From the NCBI GenBank assembly GCA_025360125.1, contig JANYCU010000058.1, positions 1 to 64,000 of the forward strand: DNA of 64,000 bases, given 5' to 3'. The number at the start of each line of letters is the position of its first letter. Within the stretch, counting starts at the first letter, position 1. This document shows positions 46,001 to 53,807 of this stretch, one piece after another. Both the position numbers and the translations under genes were made by a program. Source of the stretch: Armatimonadota bacterium. GTDB taxonomy: Bacteria; Armatimonadota; Fimbriimonadia; Fimbriimonadales; Fimbriimonadaceae. Under the pieces are notes generated by a model, which saw only the letters and a list, made by a program, of their open reading frames with translations, was not told the DNA's origin and did no database searches.

Positions 46001-46280
46001 GATGATTTCTGCATCCGGATTCCCGTTGCGAGACGGAGGAAGTGTTACGGCTCCTGACGACGCGATGGTCGGCGCGGCAAGCGGAGATTGGGTTATCGAA
46101 AATGTGGGAACCTACCCGGACGTTGAAGTTGAGTTTGATCCGTACCTCTGGCGACGCGGCCACGATGCTCAATTGGATGCCGCCATTGCTCAGATCCTCA
46201 AAGATCTGAAGGATTACAAGGCTCATCCGATGAAGGTCCCGGCCTATCCGGATAAGTCGAAGATTCCTCCAAGTGGTTAA
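43056..46280 (+). CDS. Tricorn-like S41 protease
   Basis: 1074 residues from ATG 43056, where a short export-like signal (MILATIFLVTTRAQ) begins. The first ~640 residues are beta-propeller repeats with WD40/TolB-like SPDG units (FSPDG, WTPDG, WSPDG, WSPDS). Then come a tricorn C1-like helical domain, a PDZ domain (about 770-850) and the S41 protease domain. The S41 domain has nucleophile Ser in EMAGSGGDIFPF and the GHRTWGAMISASG loop. These enzymes degrade oligopeptides; the signal suggests action in the periplasm. A second S41 gene ends the window. Confidence 0.92.
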   Translation: MILATIFLVTTRAQTNQFDPGPNPMLMRNPTLSATTIVFQYAGDLWSVPRVGGEAKRLTSSPSIESNPYFSPDGTTIAFSGQYDGNTDVYTIPATGGVPKRLTADPDADKVVGWTPDGKSVLFTSSILSNTDYPRLLTVAKNGGVPTPLPLPTGVEGAYSPDGKHIAYVPNGKWQEAWKRYRGGQTTPIWIAQLSDSKWKAIPRKNTNDKNPMWVGDSVYYLSDPTGPVGMFRYDNSTGKVTAEIPGQGLDIKSASAGPGAIVYERLGSLNLLNLSTHQSSRVPITIHSDFPEVRTSFKDVKGNVSGMAISPSGQRVVVAARGWIFTAPAAKGDVRMLDGKQGVNRREPTWSPDGKTIAYISDEDGNQKLALYDIAAGKEKRVPLADGSGYYRNLVWSPDSKMIAYSSEKLTLNIFNVATGSTSKLDKQTFRGRVEIDPKWSPDSKWITWCRDLPNLYNAVFLYSLSSKKVTQITDGIADANSPIFDRDGKHLYFLASTDIGLGAHFEDLSTYNAPNATSSVYAVVLRKDLPNPLQPESDEEVLKKPDPTKPVPFDIDLDGIEHRIIALPLPRQGYQSLEAGPAGSFFAAVSTPSANVVSRSRGTSVVKFSFSDRKVTPFMTGGSIMGTSNDGTKLLINLGGGPAIVSAMAPPTPGQGTIDLSGLRVKVDPRVEWASMFHEVWRNEKLLLYAPNVHGIDVNEMDRRYEPFLENVSSRDDLNYLFTDMLGELCVGHMFIRGGDMPAQKRQAGGLLGADFSFENGRYRFTKIYDGERWNPNLYSPLAQPGVDAKPGDYLLSIDGVEMNDAMDVYLELEGKAGKQVKVKIGPTPDGVGAKESIVVPVASEFALRFRSWAEENRRIIDKATDGRVGYVHVPDTSPPGWEAFQRYYYSQTDKDAMIIDDRFNHGGLVNDFMVNEMQKPLDFIDIARYGTAMHDPSAAIYGPKVMLINEMAGSGGDIFPFIFQLHKVGKLVGHRTWGAMISASGFPLRDGGSVTAPDDAMVGAASGDWVIENVGTYPDVEVEFDPYLWRRGHDAQLDAAIAQILKDLKDYKAHPMKVPAYPDKSKIPPSG

Positions 46281-46309
46281 CTGTCTCAATCTTTGACCTG
46301 TAGGGTCAG

Positions 46310-46380
46310 CTCAAATTAGCCCAGGGCATTGCCCTGGGTTGATTGGAGTACATTTCCGCGGGCTGAAAGTCCGCCTCAAT
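46310..46380 (-). repeat. Dispersed palindromic repeat, copy 1 (minus orientation)
   Basis: Read on the minus strand it starts ATTGAGGCGGACTTTCAG. It has a perfect hairpin CCCAGGGC-NNN-GCCCTGGG (46320-46338) and ends CTAATTTGAG. The same order of elements is found at 62182-62270, and partly at 46405-46492 and 47583-47670. Confidence 0.75.
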
Positions 46381-46404
46381 TTATGAGATTCTGCTCAAAT
46401 AAAA

Positions 46405-46492
46405 TTGACGCGCCCCTTCAGGGCACAAGAATTCTGAATCTCTACCCAGGGCGTTGCCCTGGGCTAACTTGAAACGGACCTTCGGCCCGAAA
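46405..46492 (+). repeat. Dispersed palindromic repeat, copy 2
   Basis: The hairpin CCCAGGGC (46445-46452)/GCCCTGGG (46456-46463) is followed by CTAACTTGAAACGGACC and a short TTCG hairpin GGACCTTCGGCCC. The 5' part differs from copy 1 and includes GCCCCTTCAGGGC. It faces copy 1 in inverted orientation. Confidence 0.7.
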
Positions 46493-46516
46493 TGCGCGTT
46501 CGGTTTACAGCTCTGA

Positions 46517-47569
46517 CTAATGAACGCTGGCAAGCGAAGTCTTCAGAATATTGATGGAGTCGATGTTCTCGGGATCGACTTGGTTCAAAACCGCAAGATA
46601 GAGGCTGACGAAGTCACCCAAGTAAGTGAGCGAGAGCAGTTTCTCAAGCAACGTATCGCCGATCGCCTGAACGTGGGCGAATGAACAAAGGTCTTTGACC
46701 AAGCCTTCGGTCACTTCGGCGCGCTTCTTCATCTTCGCGCTCTCGGTGCCGTCTTCGAGGATCATGCCAACGTAGTTCGCAATGCCTTGCTCGCCTGCCT
46801 TGACCCAGCCCAAGATTTCATTGTGGTTAAGCTCGGGGAAGGCGTTTACGAACACATGGTTCTTTGCATTCTCATTGATCTGACCTTTCCAACGGTTAGC
46901 GATAATCGCTTGCCAGGTGCCGAGGCCGTAGATGATTCCCAGCTTGCCGTGGAGCGAGGAACCGAGTTCTTTGGCTATTGGGTTTGATCCTTCGACGGTC
47001 CACTCCTTGCAAAGCGACTCAAGTAGATCGAAGGCCCTGGCGAAATCTTGGGCGGGTAGCAAGCCCATCTTCACGCATGCGGTAAGGACAGGAATGAGCA
47101 TGAATCCAAGCGCGGTTCGGGGAGGCTGTCCACCGGGAACGGTAATGACAGCATATCCGTCGGCCAAAGCGAGTTCCTTAAGCTTTCCGCCGCTGGTGAC
47201 GCATACGATTTCGGCGCCGGCTTTCTTGGCATCGGCGTAGGCCGACAGCGTCTCCTCAGTGTTGCCGCTGTAGCTGGTAGCAAAGACGAGCGTGGAGGGT
47301 CCGACATAGGAAGGAAGATGATAGTCTCGGTTGACGACGAACGGGATTGAGCCGAAGGCATCGAACATCGCGCGGACGTAATCGCCACCGACGGCTGAGC
47401 CGCCGAGTCCGGTCAGCATTGCGGCGGTGTAGGTGCCCTTTGGAAACTCAACACCTTCGACGAGGGTGAGTGCATGTCGACATTGATTGGGATACTCCTC
47501 GGTGAAATGGAGCATGCCTTTGGGATCGAGAGCGGTCACGGATGCGCGGGAGTTGAGGTCAATGGACAT
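46517..47569 (-). CDS. Bifunctional phosphoglucose/phosphomannose isomerase
   Basis: 350 residues, two SIS sugar-isomerase domains. The first has GLGGSAVGGDYV (about 53-64) and SYSGNTEETLSAY; the second includes GTWQAIIANRWKGQINENAK and FPELNHNEI, the catalytic Glu/His region of the PGI/PMI family. It interconverts fructose-6-phosphate with glucose-6- and mannose-6-phosphate. TAAACT lies 6 nt before the ATG, with no Shine-Dalgarno. Confidence 0.94.
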   Translation of the reverse strand: MSIDLNSRASVTALDPKGMLHFTEEYPNQCRHALTLVEGVEFPKGTYTAAMLTGLGGSAVGGDYVRAMFDAFGSIPFVVNRDYHLPSYVGPSTLVFATSYSGNTEETLSAYADAKKAGAEIVCVTSGGKLKELALADGYAVITVPGGQPPRTALGFMLIPVLTACVKMGLLPAQDFARAFDLLESLCKEWTVEGSNPIAKELGSSLHGKLGIIYGLGTWQAIIANRWKGQINENAKNHVFVNAFPELNHNEILGWVKAGEQGIANYVGMILEDGTESAKMKKRAEVTEGLVKDLCSFAHVQAIGDTLLEKLLSLTYLGDFVSLYLAVLNQVDPENIDSINILKTSLASVH

Positions 47570-47575
47570 TCAGTA

Positions 47576-47581
47576 AGTTTA
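47576..47581 (-). promoter_or_regulatory. -10-like TAAACT before the isomerase gene
   Basis: On the minus strand TAAACT is followed by TACTGA and the ATG at 47569, a leaderless arrangement. Confidence 0.4.
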
Positions 47582-47582
47582 C

Positions 47583-47670
47583 TTGAGGCGAACTTTCTGC
47601 TGGCCCGATGATCCAATTTTCACCCAGGATTTCATGCTGGGCTAATTTGAAACGCACACTTTGGGGCAAA
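47583..47670 (+). repeat. Dispersed palindromic repeat, copy 3 (degenerate)
   Basis: It begins TTGAGGCGAACTTTCTGCT, has a decayed hairpin (CCCAGGATTTCATGCTGGG) and continues GCTAATTTGAAACGC with ACTTTGGGGC. Both conserved ends match copy 4, but the stem has mismatches. The remaining 180 bp up to the ssb terminator show no gene. Confidence 0.65.
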
Positions 47671-47784
47671 TCTGATTTGAGGGCATTCTCTCCAGTTCGA
47701 CCACTCTTTAACCTCGACACTACAGTCGCCGAGAAGCCAATTGACAAACCAGGGTGCTTCATCGGCTCCCTAAGGGTCGAGGTA

Positions 47785-47823
47785 TAAAAAACAAAAAGGC
47801 GAGTCCGATTTCTCGCACTCGCC
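47785..47823 (-). terminator. Terminator of the rpsF-ssb operon
   Basis: GGCGAGT (47798-47804) pairs with ACTCGCC (47817-47823). On the minus strand it is followed by TTTTTGTTTTTT. Confidence 0.9.
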
Positions 47824-47852
47824 TTCGTTTTAGCTGACAGCTAGCAGCTGAT

Positions 47853-48305
47853 TTATTCGTCCGCAAACGGATCGTATTCTTCTTCGCTTGGTGCCGCCGT
47901 GACAGGTCGAGCAGCAGGAGCTCCACCGCCGGAATTACCCGCTGAAGAACCGCCACCGCCAGAATTTCCACCAGTATCGTCACGAGGACGATCGAGGCCA
48001 TTGACATTGTCGGCAACAACTTCAACCGATTCTCGGTTCGTACCGTTCTGGTCGGTCCATTTTCGGGTTTCTAGTCGCCCATCAACTGCGACTAATCGTC
48101 CCTTTTGGAGGTAGCTGTTGACGTAGTCAGCAGTCTGACCCCACGCCTTAATTCGGAAGAAATCGGCATCAGGTGCACCGTCTTGCGGTTTGATTCTCTT
48201 CTGCACAGCGATGCTGAAATCAACGACGTTCTTTCCAGAATTCGTTGTTCGCAATTCGGGGTCACGAACGAGGCGACCAATCAACACAACGCGGTTAACG
48301 CTCAT
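47853..48305 (-). CDS. ssb: Single-stranded DNA-binding protein
   Basis: 150 residues. The OB fold (about 1-108) starts MSVNRVVLIGRLVRDPELR, with FFRIKAWGQTADYV and KGRLVAVDGRLETRKW typical of bacterial SSB. A Gly/Ser/Ala-rich linker leads to an acidic tip EEEYDPFADE. The usual C-terminal DDDIPF is absent: the Pro-Phe pair is three residues from the end. It lies 6 nt after rpsF. rpsR, commonly next, does not follow. Confidence 0.95.
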   Translation of the reverse strand: MSVNRVVLIGRLVRDPELRTTNSGKNVVDFSIAVQKRIKPQDGAPDADFFRIKAWGQTADYVNSYLQKGRLVAVDGRLETRKWTDQNGTNRESVEVVADNVNGLDRPRDDTGGNSGGGGSSAGNSGGGAPAARPVTAAPSEEEYDPFADE

Positions 48306-48311
48306 GGTTTA

Positions 48312-48605
48312 TTATGCCTCTTTGCTGGTGATCATGTGCCGCACAACGTCATCGCTGATGCGCATCAATCGGTTCAATTCAGCCGGAACGTCACCTTCAG
48401 ATTCGAAGTGCATCATGACGTAGTTGCCTTCTTTCAGACCTGCAATCTCGTAAGCGAGTTTTCGCTTTTCCCACTTTTCAGCGGAAGCGACTTTGCCGCC
48501 TTTGTCTTCGACGACTTTTTTGAACTTGTCGGCGATCTTTTGGATTTCTCCGTCCTTCAATTCAGGACGGACGATATAAAGTGTTTCGTAATTTCGTGTT
48601 GCCAT
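48312..48605 (-). CDS. rpsF: 30S ribosomal protein bS6
   Basis: 97 residues covering the whole bS6 fold (RNYETLYIVRPELKD, KRKLAYEIAGLKEGNYVMM). It binds 16S rRNA with bS18 in the small-subunit platform. A clear Shine-Dalgarno GGGAG precedes the ATG. The pair rpsF-ssb keeps part of the common rpsF-ssb-rpsR-rplI order. Confidence 0.97.
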   Translation of the reverse strand: MATRNYETLYIVRPELKDGEIQKIADKFKKVVEDKGGKVASAEKWEKRKLAYEIAGLKEGNYVMMHFESEGDVPAELNRLMRISDDVVRHMITSKEA

Positions 48606-48720
48606 TTTTCTCCCTTTGGTCTGTCAGCTCCGAACGCATTCGGAACAGAGAGTAGAACGTTGATTGTACCACGGAATAGGGCGAGGACTAAGGCTAGCTT
48701 CGCTAGGGCGATGCTTGAGG

Positions 48721-49413
48721 CTACTCTAGAACAGTCCCGTTCACATTGAGCTTGAAGTCGTAGCCAAAAAGCTCGGCGGAGCGGCGGCACATCACCATAC
48801 GGCTCAAAAATATCTCGAAGTACTCCATCACGGTGGCAATGGACGAGTCGATTTCTAGGCTCAATTGGATCGTTCGAGCGTCGTTATCCATCTCTACTCG
48901 ACTCTTTTGCACAGCCGCGTTGACCCGGTCGTGAATGTCGTAGGTCTCCACCACTGGATTCTGGACCCGGCTAAAGTGAACATCGCTCTTATCCGCAATA
49001 ATCAGCGCCGCGCTCATCGTGGAAATCGGCATCCCAGCCGACTCTTCGTGGTTCCCAATCGCACCCAACACTGGGGCAATCTCACTTGCATCCATTCCCA
49101 TCTCATTCAGAATTACGAATGCAATCGAAGCGCCATGAAGCGGGTGACCGACTCGGTTGATCACGTTGCCGATGTCATGCAAGTAGCCTGCAATCTGCCC
49201 CAATTCGATGTCGCGAGGCGTCGCCCCAAGGTTCTCAAGGATATAGCGAGTAATTGACGAAACCACTCCGACGTGGCGATGGCCGTGCTCGGTGTATCCC
49301 ATCGCTTTCATGACCTCGTTAGCCCCGTCAATCAGTTTTTTGACCTTGGGGTTGGACTTGACGTCCTTTATCGAAACGATTTTTGGTCCAGAAATGCTTA
49401 CTTGCTCGGCCAT
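48721..49413 (-). CDS. HD-domain phosphohydrolase
   Basis: 230 residues. HD-superfamily ligands: HGHRHVG (first His), YLHDIGN (His-Asp), GHPLHG, and a late Asp in IADKSDVH. The C-terminal ~60 residues form an added alpha/beta region. Members hydrolyse nucleotides or cyclic dinucleotides; the substrate is not clear. The ATG directly follows the stop of the upstream lipoprotein gene (TAGATG), preceded by GGAGAG. Confidence 0.88.
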   Translation of the reverse strand: MAEQVSISGPKIVSIKDVKSNPKVKKLIDGANEVMKAMGYTEHGHRHVGVVSSITRYILENLGATPRDIELGQIAGYLHDIGNVINRVGHPLHGASIAFVILNEMGMDASEIAPVLGAIGNHEESAGMPISTMSAALIIADKSDVHFSRVQNPVVETYDIHDRVNAAVQKSRVEMDNDARTIQLSLEIDSSIATVMEYFEIFLSRMVMCRRSAELFGYDFKLNVNGTVLE

Positions 49414-50022
49414 CTATTTACTCTCCAATTTCTCAATTCCTACCACGTGGTTTCGGTTAGTCCTTTGCTCCTGACGAACAATCCCAACCCCACGTTCAAA
49501 CCAGGTCCTTAGCTCCAGCGGCATGCCGTCCTTCGTTCCCTCTATCTGTACCAACAAAACCGTCTCTACAACCTCGGTTTCTCCGGTCAATAGCTGTACC
49601 GTAGACCGCCGCTGGCTCAGAGTCGCTTTGGCGTTTCGCCGTTTGCCTAAACTCTCGAAGCTGCCCGACCAGACGTCAGCGGGAATAAATGCTTCTTCTC
49701 TCGATTTCTTTTTCTCTGGAATCTTGTCTTCTAGGAGCAATGGAATTGGGGGATTGAAAGTAGTGTTAGCTAGCATCGAAGCGACGAGCTTTTTACCATT
49801 CCAAGCCAGTCGAGATTCGCCCAATTCACTTTTCAGCTCTCTTCCCTCAAATCCGCCTACGCTGATCTTCTTTCCGATCTTAATCGTGGGTACATTGTCT
49901 TGAAACGAACTCTTTTCAGAGTACGACCATTCGCGACCTTCCACCAACGGCATATACGATGGGCCACCCTGACCGCAGGCTCCCAAGAGCACCAGCGGAA
50001 TAAACAGGGCGATACGTTTCAT
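49414..50022 (-). CDS. Putative lipoprotein
   Basis: 202 residues. The signal sequence ends at lipobox LGAC (Cys at about 16). The mature part begins YMPLVEGREWSYSEK, a pattern often found in secreted beta-rich proteins that start with a Trp-Tyr motif. No domain is recognised. It overlaps the uvrD/pcrA stop by 4 nt and precedes the HD gene with no gap. Confidence 0.75.
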   Translation of the reverse strand: MKRIALFIPLVLLGACGQGGPSYMPLVEGREWSYSEKSSFQDNVPTIKIGKKISVGGFEGRELKSELGESRLAWNGKKLVASMLANTTFNPPIPLLLEDKIPEKKKSREEAFIPADVWSGSFESLGKRRNAKATLSQRRSTVQLLTGETEVVETVLLVQIEGTKDGMPLELRTWFERGVGIVRQEQRTNRNHVVGIEKLESK

Positions 50023-52229
50023 ACCTTCTCTAGTTTAGCGAGCTTTTGCACAAGTTTCTTCACACCAGTTACTCCGGGGAACGCAACCGTCACTTCTGAG
50101 TCATCTTTGATCGGATTGCAGGCAATCACAACTCCAATTCCAAACTTTGCATGCTTCACTCTTTCACCGACATCAAATATCGGCTTTACCATCCGGTCTG
50201 GCTTTGGTGCTGGAGGCTCCGTAATGGTATACGTTCCAGTTCGTTGCTGGGTTACGGCCCGAATTGGTGGTGCATATGAATAGCCTGCGTCGCCTCGAAT
50301 CTCTAAAATCTCTGGCGGTACGTCATCGACAAACCGCGACCGAGCGTTAAAGTTTGGCATCCCGTAGAGTGACCGTCGATGCGCGTGACTCAGGTGCAGC
50401 TCTTCCCTCGCCCTCGTCATTCCAACGTAGCAAAGTCGACGCTCTTCTTCAAGTTCCGTATCTGAATACAACGAGCGAGAGTGAGGGAAGACACCTTCTT
50501 CGAGTCCGGAAAGGAACACGACGGGGAATTCAAGTCCCTTTGCTGAGTGCAATGTCATAAGCGTCACTGCATCTCCGCCTTCGACGAGATTATCGATGTC
50601 AGCGACGAGCGCCACGCTCTCCAAGAATGTCCCTAGGTTCGGTTCGTCCGACGTTTCGTCAAACTGCACCGTTACGTTTAGCAACTCTTGGAGGTTCTCC
50701 AGACGGGCAATGCTATCGTCGCTATGCTCTTGCTTCAAGGCGTCCAAATAGCCACTCCGAACCATGATTGAACGCAAAACTGGAGTCACGGGGCCGTGCT
50801 CGGCAATATCCTGGGCCTCGGAAATAGCATCACAAAATGCCCTTATTGAGCTCGATGCCTTCTTTTGCATTGAGGACTGGATTCCCTGGTCATTCGCCGA
50901 AGTAAACAAGCTTTCACCGGTTCGGGTCGACCATTCTTCCATCAGGCCCATCGCCGTGTTTCCAATTCCTCTGGTCGGGGTGTTGACCACTCGCTTAAAG
51001 CTGACGTCGTCTCTCGGGTTATAAATCAACCGAAGATAGGCGAGCATGTCCTTGATTTCCTTTCGTTCGTAAAATCGTTGGCCACCGACGAGAAGGTGCG
51101 GGATTCGGTTTGTGAGGAAAGCTTCTTCAACGACTCTGCTTTGGGCGTTGGTTCGATACAAGACCGCAAAGTCTTTATATTGTCGGCGTCCGCGTTGAAC
51201 ATCGCCGAGAATCTGGGCCGCCACGTTCATGGCTTCTTCCTGCTCGGTTCCCGACATCGTCAGGGTGATCGGGACTCCGTTTTCGTTATCCGTCCAAAGC
51301 TGCTTGTTCGCCCGCGAGCGATTCTTTTTGATGACTTCGTTCGCCGCCGACAAGATGTTCTGAGTCGAGCGGTAATTTCGCTCTAACTTGACGATCTTCG
51401 CATCGGGATAGTCGCTACCAAACCGTAAAATCAAGCTGACGTCGGCACCGCGCCAGGCATAAATCGACTGGTCGTCATCGCCAACCACCACGATATTGCG
51501 ATGCTTTCCAGCCATGGCGTGAACAATGTTGTATTGTGCGATATTGACGTCTTGGTACTCATCGACCAACACGTGTAAGAATCGCTCCTGATACTTATCG
51601 AGGATTTCCTTGCGCTGTTCGAACAGGCGATTCGCAAAAAACAGAATGTCGTCAAAGTCCAGTGCGTTTGCTCGCTGCAATGCCTTGTTATAAGCCTTAT
51701 AAATTCCGACGACTGTCGTCTCGAAAAACCCTGCTGCTCGAGCTTCATATTTTTCCGGGTCCTGCAATTTCTCTTTTGCATTCGAAATTTCATTCAAAAC
51801 CGCTCTTGGCTGGATTGCTTTATCGTCGATGTTCTTTTGCTTTAAGATGTCTCGAATCAGCGAGAGTTGGTCGCCATCGTCGTAAATGACGAAATTTCGG
51901 TCAATCCCGATAGCCGACCCGTCAATGCGGAGAATTCTCGCGCACAAAGAGTGGAAAGTGCCAATCCACATTCCTTTCGCCTTTGGACCCGCCATAGATT
52001 CGACCCGTTCCACCATCTCTCGAGCGGCTTTATTGGTAAAAGTCACCGCCAAAATTCGGTATGGAGGAACTCCTTCATCGAGCAGACGGGCGATTCGGGT
52101 GGTGATAACTCGGGTTTTTCCTGATCCGGCACCCGCAAAAATGAGCAATGGTCCGGCGGGATAAACGACCGCTTCGAGCTGCTCTGGGTTCAAAGAATCA
52201 AGGTTTAGATCAGCAGTCATGTAGGTCAT
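50019..52229 (-). CDS. pcrA: ATP-dependent DNA helicase UvrD/PcrA
   Basis: 736 residues, normal for PcrA. SF1A motifs: Walker A AGAGSGKTRVITTRI, VDEYQDVN, GDDDQSIYAWRGAD, LERNYRST, VTLMTLHSAKGLEFP and VGMTRAREELHL. The C-terminal Tudor-like piece (GERVKHAKFGIGVVIA) is the RNA-polymerase-interacting domain of PcrA. It acts in nucleotide-excision and mismatch repair and replication restart. CATAAT lies 5 nt before ATG 52229; a second ATG is three codons in. Confidence 0.96.
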   Translation of the reverse strand: MTYMTADLNLDSLNPEQLEAVVYPAGPLLIFAGAGSGKTRVITTRIARLLDEGVPPYRILAVTFTNKAAREMVERVESMAGPKAKGMWIGTFHSLCARILRIDGSAIGIDRNFVIYDDGDQLSLIRDILKQKNIDDKAIQPRAVLNEISNAKEKLQDPEKYEARAAGFFETTVVGIYKAYNKALQRANALDFDDILFFANRLFEQRKEILDKYQERFLHVLVDEYQDVNIAQYNIVHAMAGKHRNIVVVGDDDQSIYAWRGADVSLILRFGSDYPDAKIVKLERNYRSTQNILSAANEVIKKNRSRANKQLWTDNENGVPITLTMSGTEQEEAMNVAAQILGDVQRGRRQYKDFAVLYRTNAQSRVVEEAFLTNRIPHLLVGGQRFYERKEIKDMLAYLRLIYNPRDDVSFKRVVNTPTRGIGNTAMGLMEEWSTRTGESLFTSANDQGIQSSMQKKASSSIRAFCDAISEAQDIAEHGPVTPVLRSIMVRSGYLDALKQEHSDDSIARLENLQELLNVTVQFDETSDEPNLGTFLESVALVADIDNLVEGGDAVTLMTLHSAKGLEFPVVFLSGLEEGVFPHSRSLYSDTELEEERRLCYVGMTRAREELHLSHAHRRSLYGMPNFNARSRFVDDVPPEILEIRGDAGYSYAPPIRAVTQQRTGTYTITEPPAPKPDRMVKPIFDVGERVKHAKFGIGVVIACNPIKDDSEVTVAFPGVTGVKKLVQKLAKLEKV

Positions 52230-52234
52230 TTACA

Positions 52235-52240
52235 ATTATG
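52235..52240 (-). promoter_or_regulatory. -10 element CATAAT before pcrA
   Basis: On the minus strand CATAAT is followed by TGTAA and ATG 52229, giving a leaderless mRNA with no ribosome-binding site. Confidence 0.45.
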
Positions 52241-52346
52241 CTTGGAAAAACACTTGTCCTCGCCTGTAACTTCAAGCTAAACTGGGGCGTCAGTATCCCT
52301 AGAGATCACACAACAAAGGTCATGAGACCGGAGATATACAGACGAT

Positions 52347-53798
52347 ATGAAACGGGCAATAAGTAGCATCATTTTTGGAGGAGTAACCATTTCTGCATTC
52401 GCAATGCAAGGTTCCTTCACCATCGTTCGGCCATTCGATGGCTCCAAAGTTCGGGAAATGGTCAAAGTACTCTTTCCAAACGACGAGAAGCTGAAAGATT
52501 CAGGTTACGTCGGAATCTTTATTGACGGCAAGTTTCTTGAAGCCGTTGCACCAAAGGTATCGGCCGACAAAAAGTATTGGGAATATGCTCTTGATACGAA
52601 GACCATTGACGATGGCAGTCACAAGCTTGAGGCCAAGCTCTATGTTGACTTCAACAACCAGCCAAGAATTGTTGACACGAGTAGCGTTGACATTACGATT
52701 GCCAATCGAACCAGCATTGCCGTTCCTGAAGATGGCTTCCTGCTCAAATACAAATTTAATCCCGGTACATCGCACGTCTATCGAATGCAAGAGCGAACGA
52801 TTCAGAACGTGATCAGCGAAGCTGACCAAAAGAAACTAGGATCGCGGCCTTTCCAAATCGAAGAGGAAGGCGAGTCCCTGAAGATCATGTATGCCTGTGA
52901 TAATGCGTATCCAAACGGAGATGGCCTTATTCGAATGCAGATTGTTCCTGACCGAGGAATGAAGAATCGAGAGTACTCCTACTTGACGGTTCCTGGAAAC
53001 GACGGTCCTAAGAAGTATTTCCCTGCTGACATGTCGCCGATCTACATGAGGATTCAGGCAAACGGCCGAGAAGTATTTGGAGCAATTCCTGACTATTTCG
53101 GACTTGAAGGAAACACTGGAACAACTGCCCGATTCGGACTTTTCGCTTCATTCCCATTGCCAACTTTGCCTAGCCAAGCTAAAAAGCCTGGCGATACATG
53201 GCAACCTAACTTCCAACTTGGTGCGCTTGATCTTCAGAACATGCACACTCAGAAATCGGTTGTTGACATCATTCCTGCCCGAGGCGACTTCCAAGGCGTC
53301 GAATGGGAAATGGGTCATCCATGCGCTAAGATCAAAAATTCGATCGCTCAGGGCACAACTGTCGGCAAGCTAAAGGATGGCGCAGGAAGCGACAAGATTT
53401 CTGACAAGAAAGTATCGGTCGAAGAGACCATTTGGTTTGCCCTTGACACCGGAGTTATTGTTAAGTACAGTCGAGACATCACGTACGAAGGAAAAGGAGA
53501 CTTTGGTATCGTAACTGGCGGATCGAATGGCGGTGGTGGAGCCCAGCAAGGCGCCCCTTCCAACGGTGGCAACAACGGTGGAGACACTGGAAAAGGCGGA
53601 AAGAAAGGCGGCGGATCGGTTGATCCGGGCGACTTTACCATTAGAGATCGATTCCAGGGACCACCAAGAGCTGCAGGCACCAACAACGGTAGTGGCCAAA
53701 ATGCTCGAGCTGGAAATGGCCCTGGCGGATCTGGCGGTGGCACTGTTCAAGCATTTGTTCGCATCCGAAGACAGTATCTTTTCGTTCTAGAGAAGTAA
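52347..53798 (+). CDS. Secreted protein with Gly/Asn-rich insertion, function unknown
   Basis: 483 residues. A signal peptide (MKRAISSIIFGGVTISAFA) is followed by a beta-rich region (about 20-120) that reads like an Ig or invasion-type fold. A longer domain of about 260 residues follows, then a Gly/Asn/Lys-rich low-complexity stretch (about 390-465) and a short C-terminal strand VRIRRQYLFVLEK. No enzyme motif is visible. TATACA lies 6 nt before the ATG. tatC follows 9 nt later, so both may be in one transcript. Confidence 0.75.
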   Translation: MKRAISSIIFGGVTISAFAMQGSFTIVRPFDGSKVREMVKVLFPNDEKLKDSGYVGIFIDGKFLEAVAPKVSADKKYWEYALDTKTIDDGSHKLEAKLYVDFNNQPRIVDTSSVDITIANRTSIAVPEDGFLLKYKFNPGTSHVYRMQERTIQNVISEADQKKLGSRPFQIEEEGESLKIMYACDNAYPNGDGLIRMQIVPDRGMKNREYSYLTVPGNDGPKKYFPADMSPIYMRIQANGREVFGAIPDYFGLEGNTGTTARFGLFASFPLPTLPSQAKKPGDTWQPNFQLGALDLQNMHTQKSVVDIIPARGDFQGVEWEMGHPCAKIKNSIAQGTTVGKLKDGAGSDKISDKKVSVEETIWFALDTGVIVKYSRDITYEGKGDFGIVTGGSNGGGGAQQGAPSNGGNNGGDTGKGGKKGGGSVDPGDFTIRDRFQGPPRAAGTNNGSGQNARAGNGPGGSGGGTVQAFVRIRRQYLFVLEK

Positions 53799-53807
53799 TC
53801 TGTTGCG

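Noticed and set aside
45450-46289. Minus-strand frame of 279 codons opposite the tricorn-like gene
   Set aside because: Antisense shadow of the PDZ/S41 region, His/Arg/Val-biased composition.
46310-46492. Inverted pair of repeat copies read as a terminator or a CRISPR array
   Set aside because: No T-runs and no regular spacer pattern; the shared flanks with 47583 and 62182 point to a dispersed repeat.
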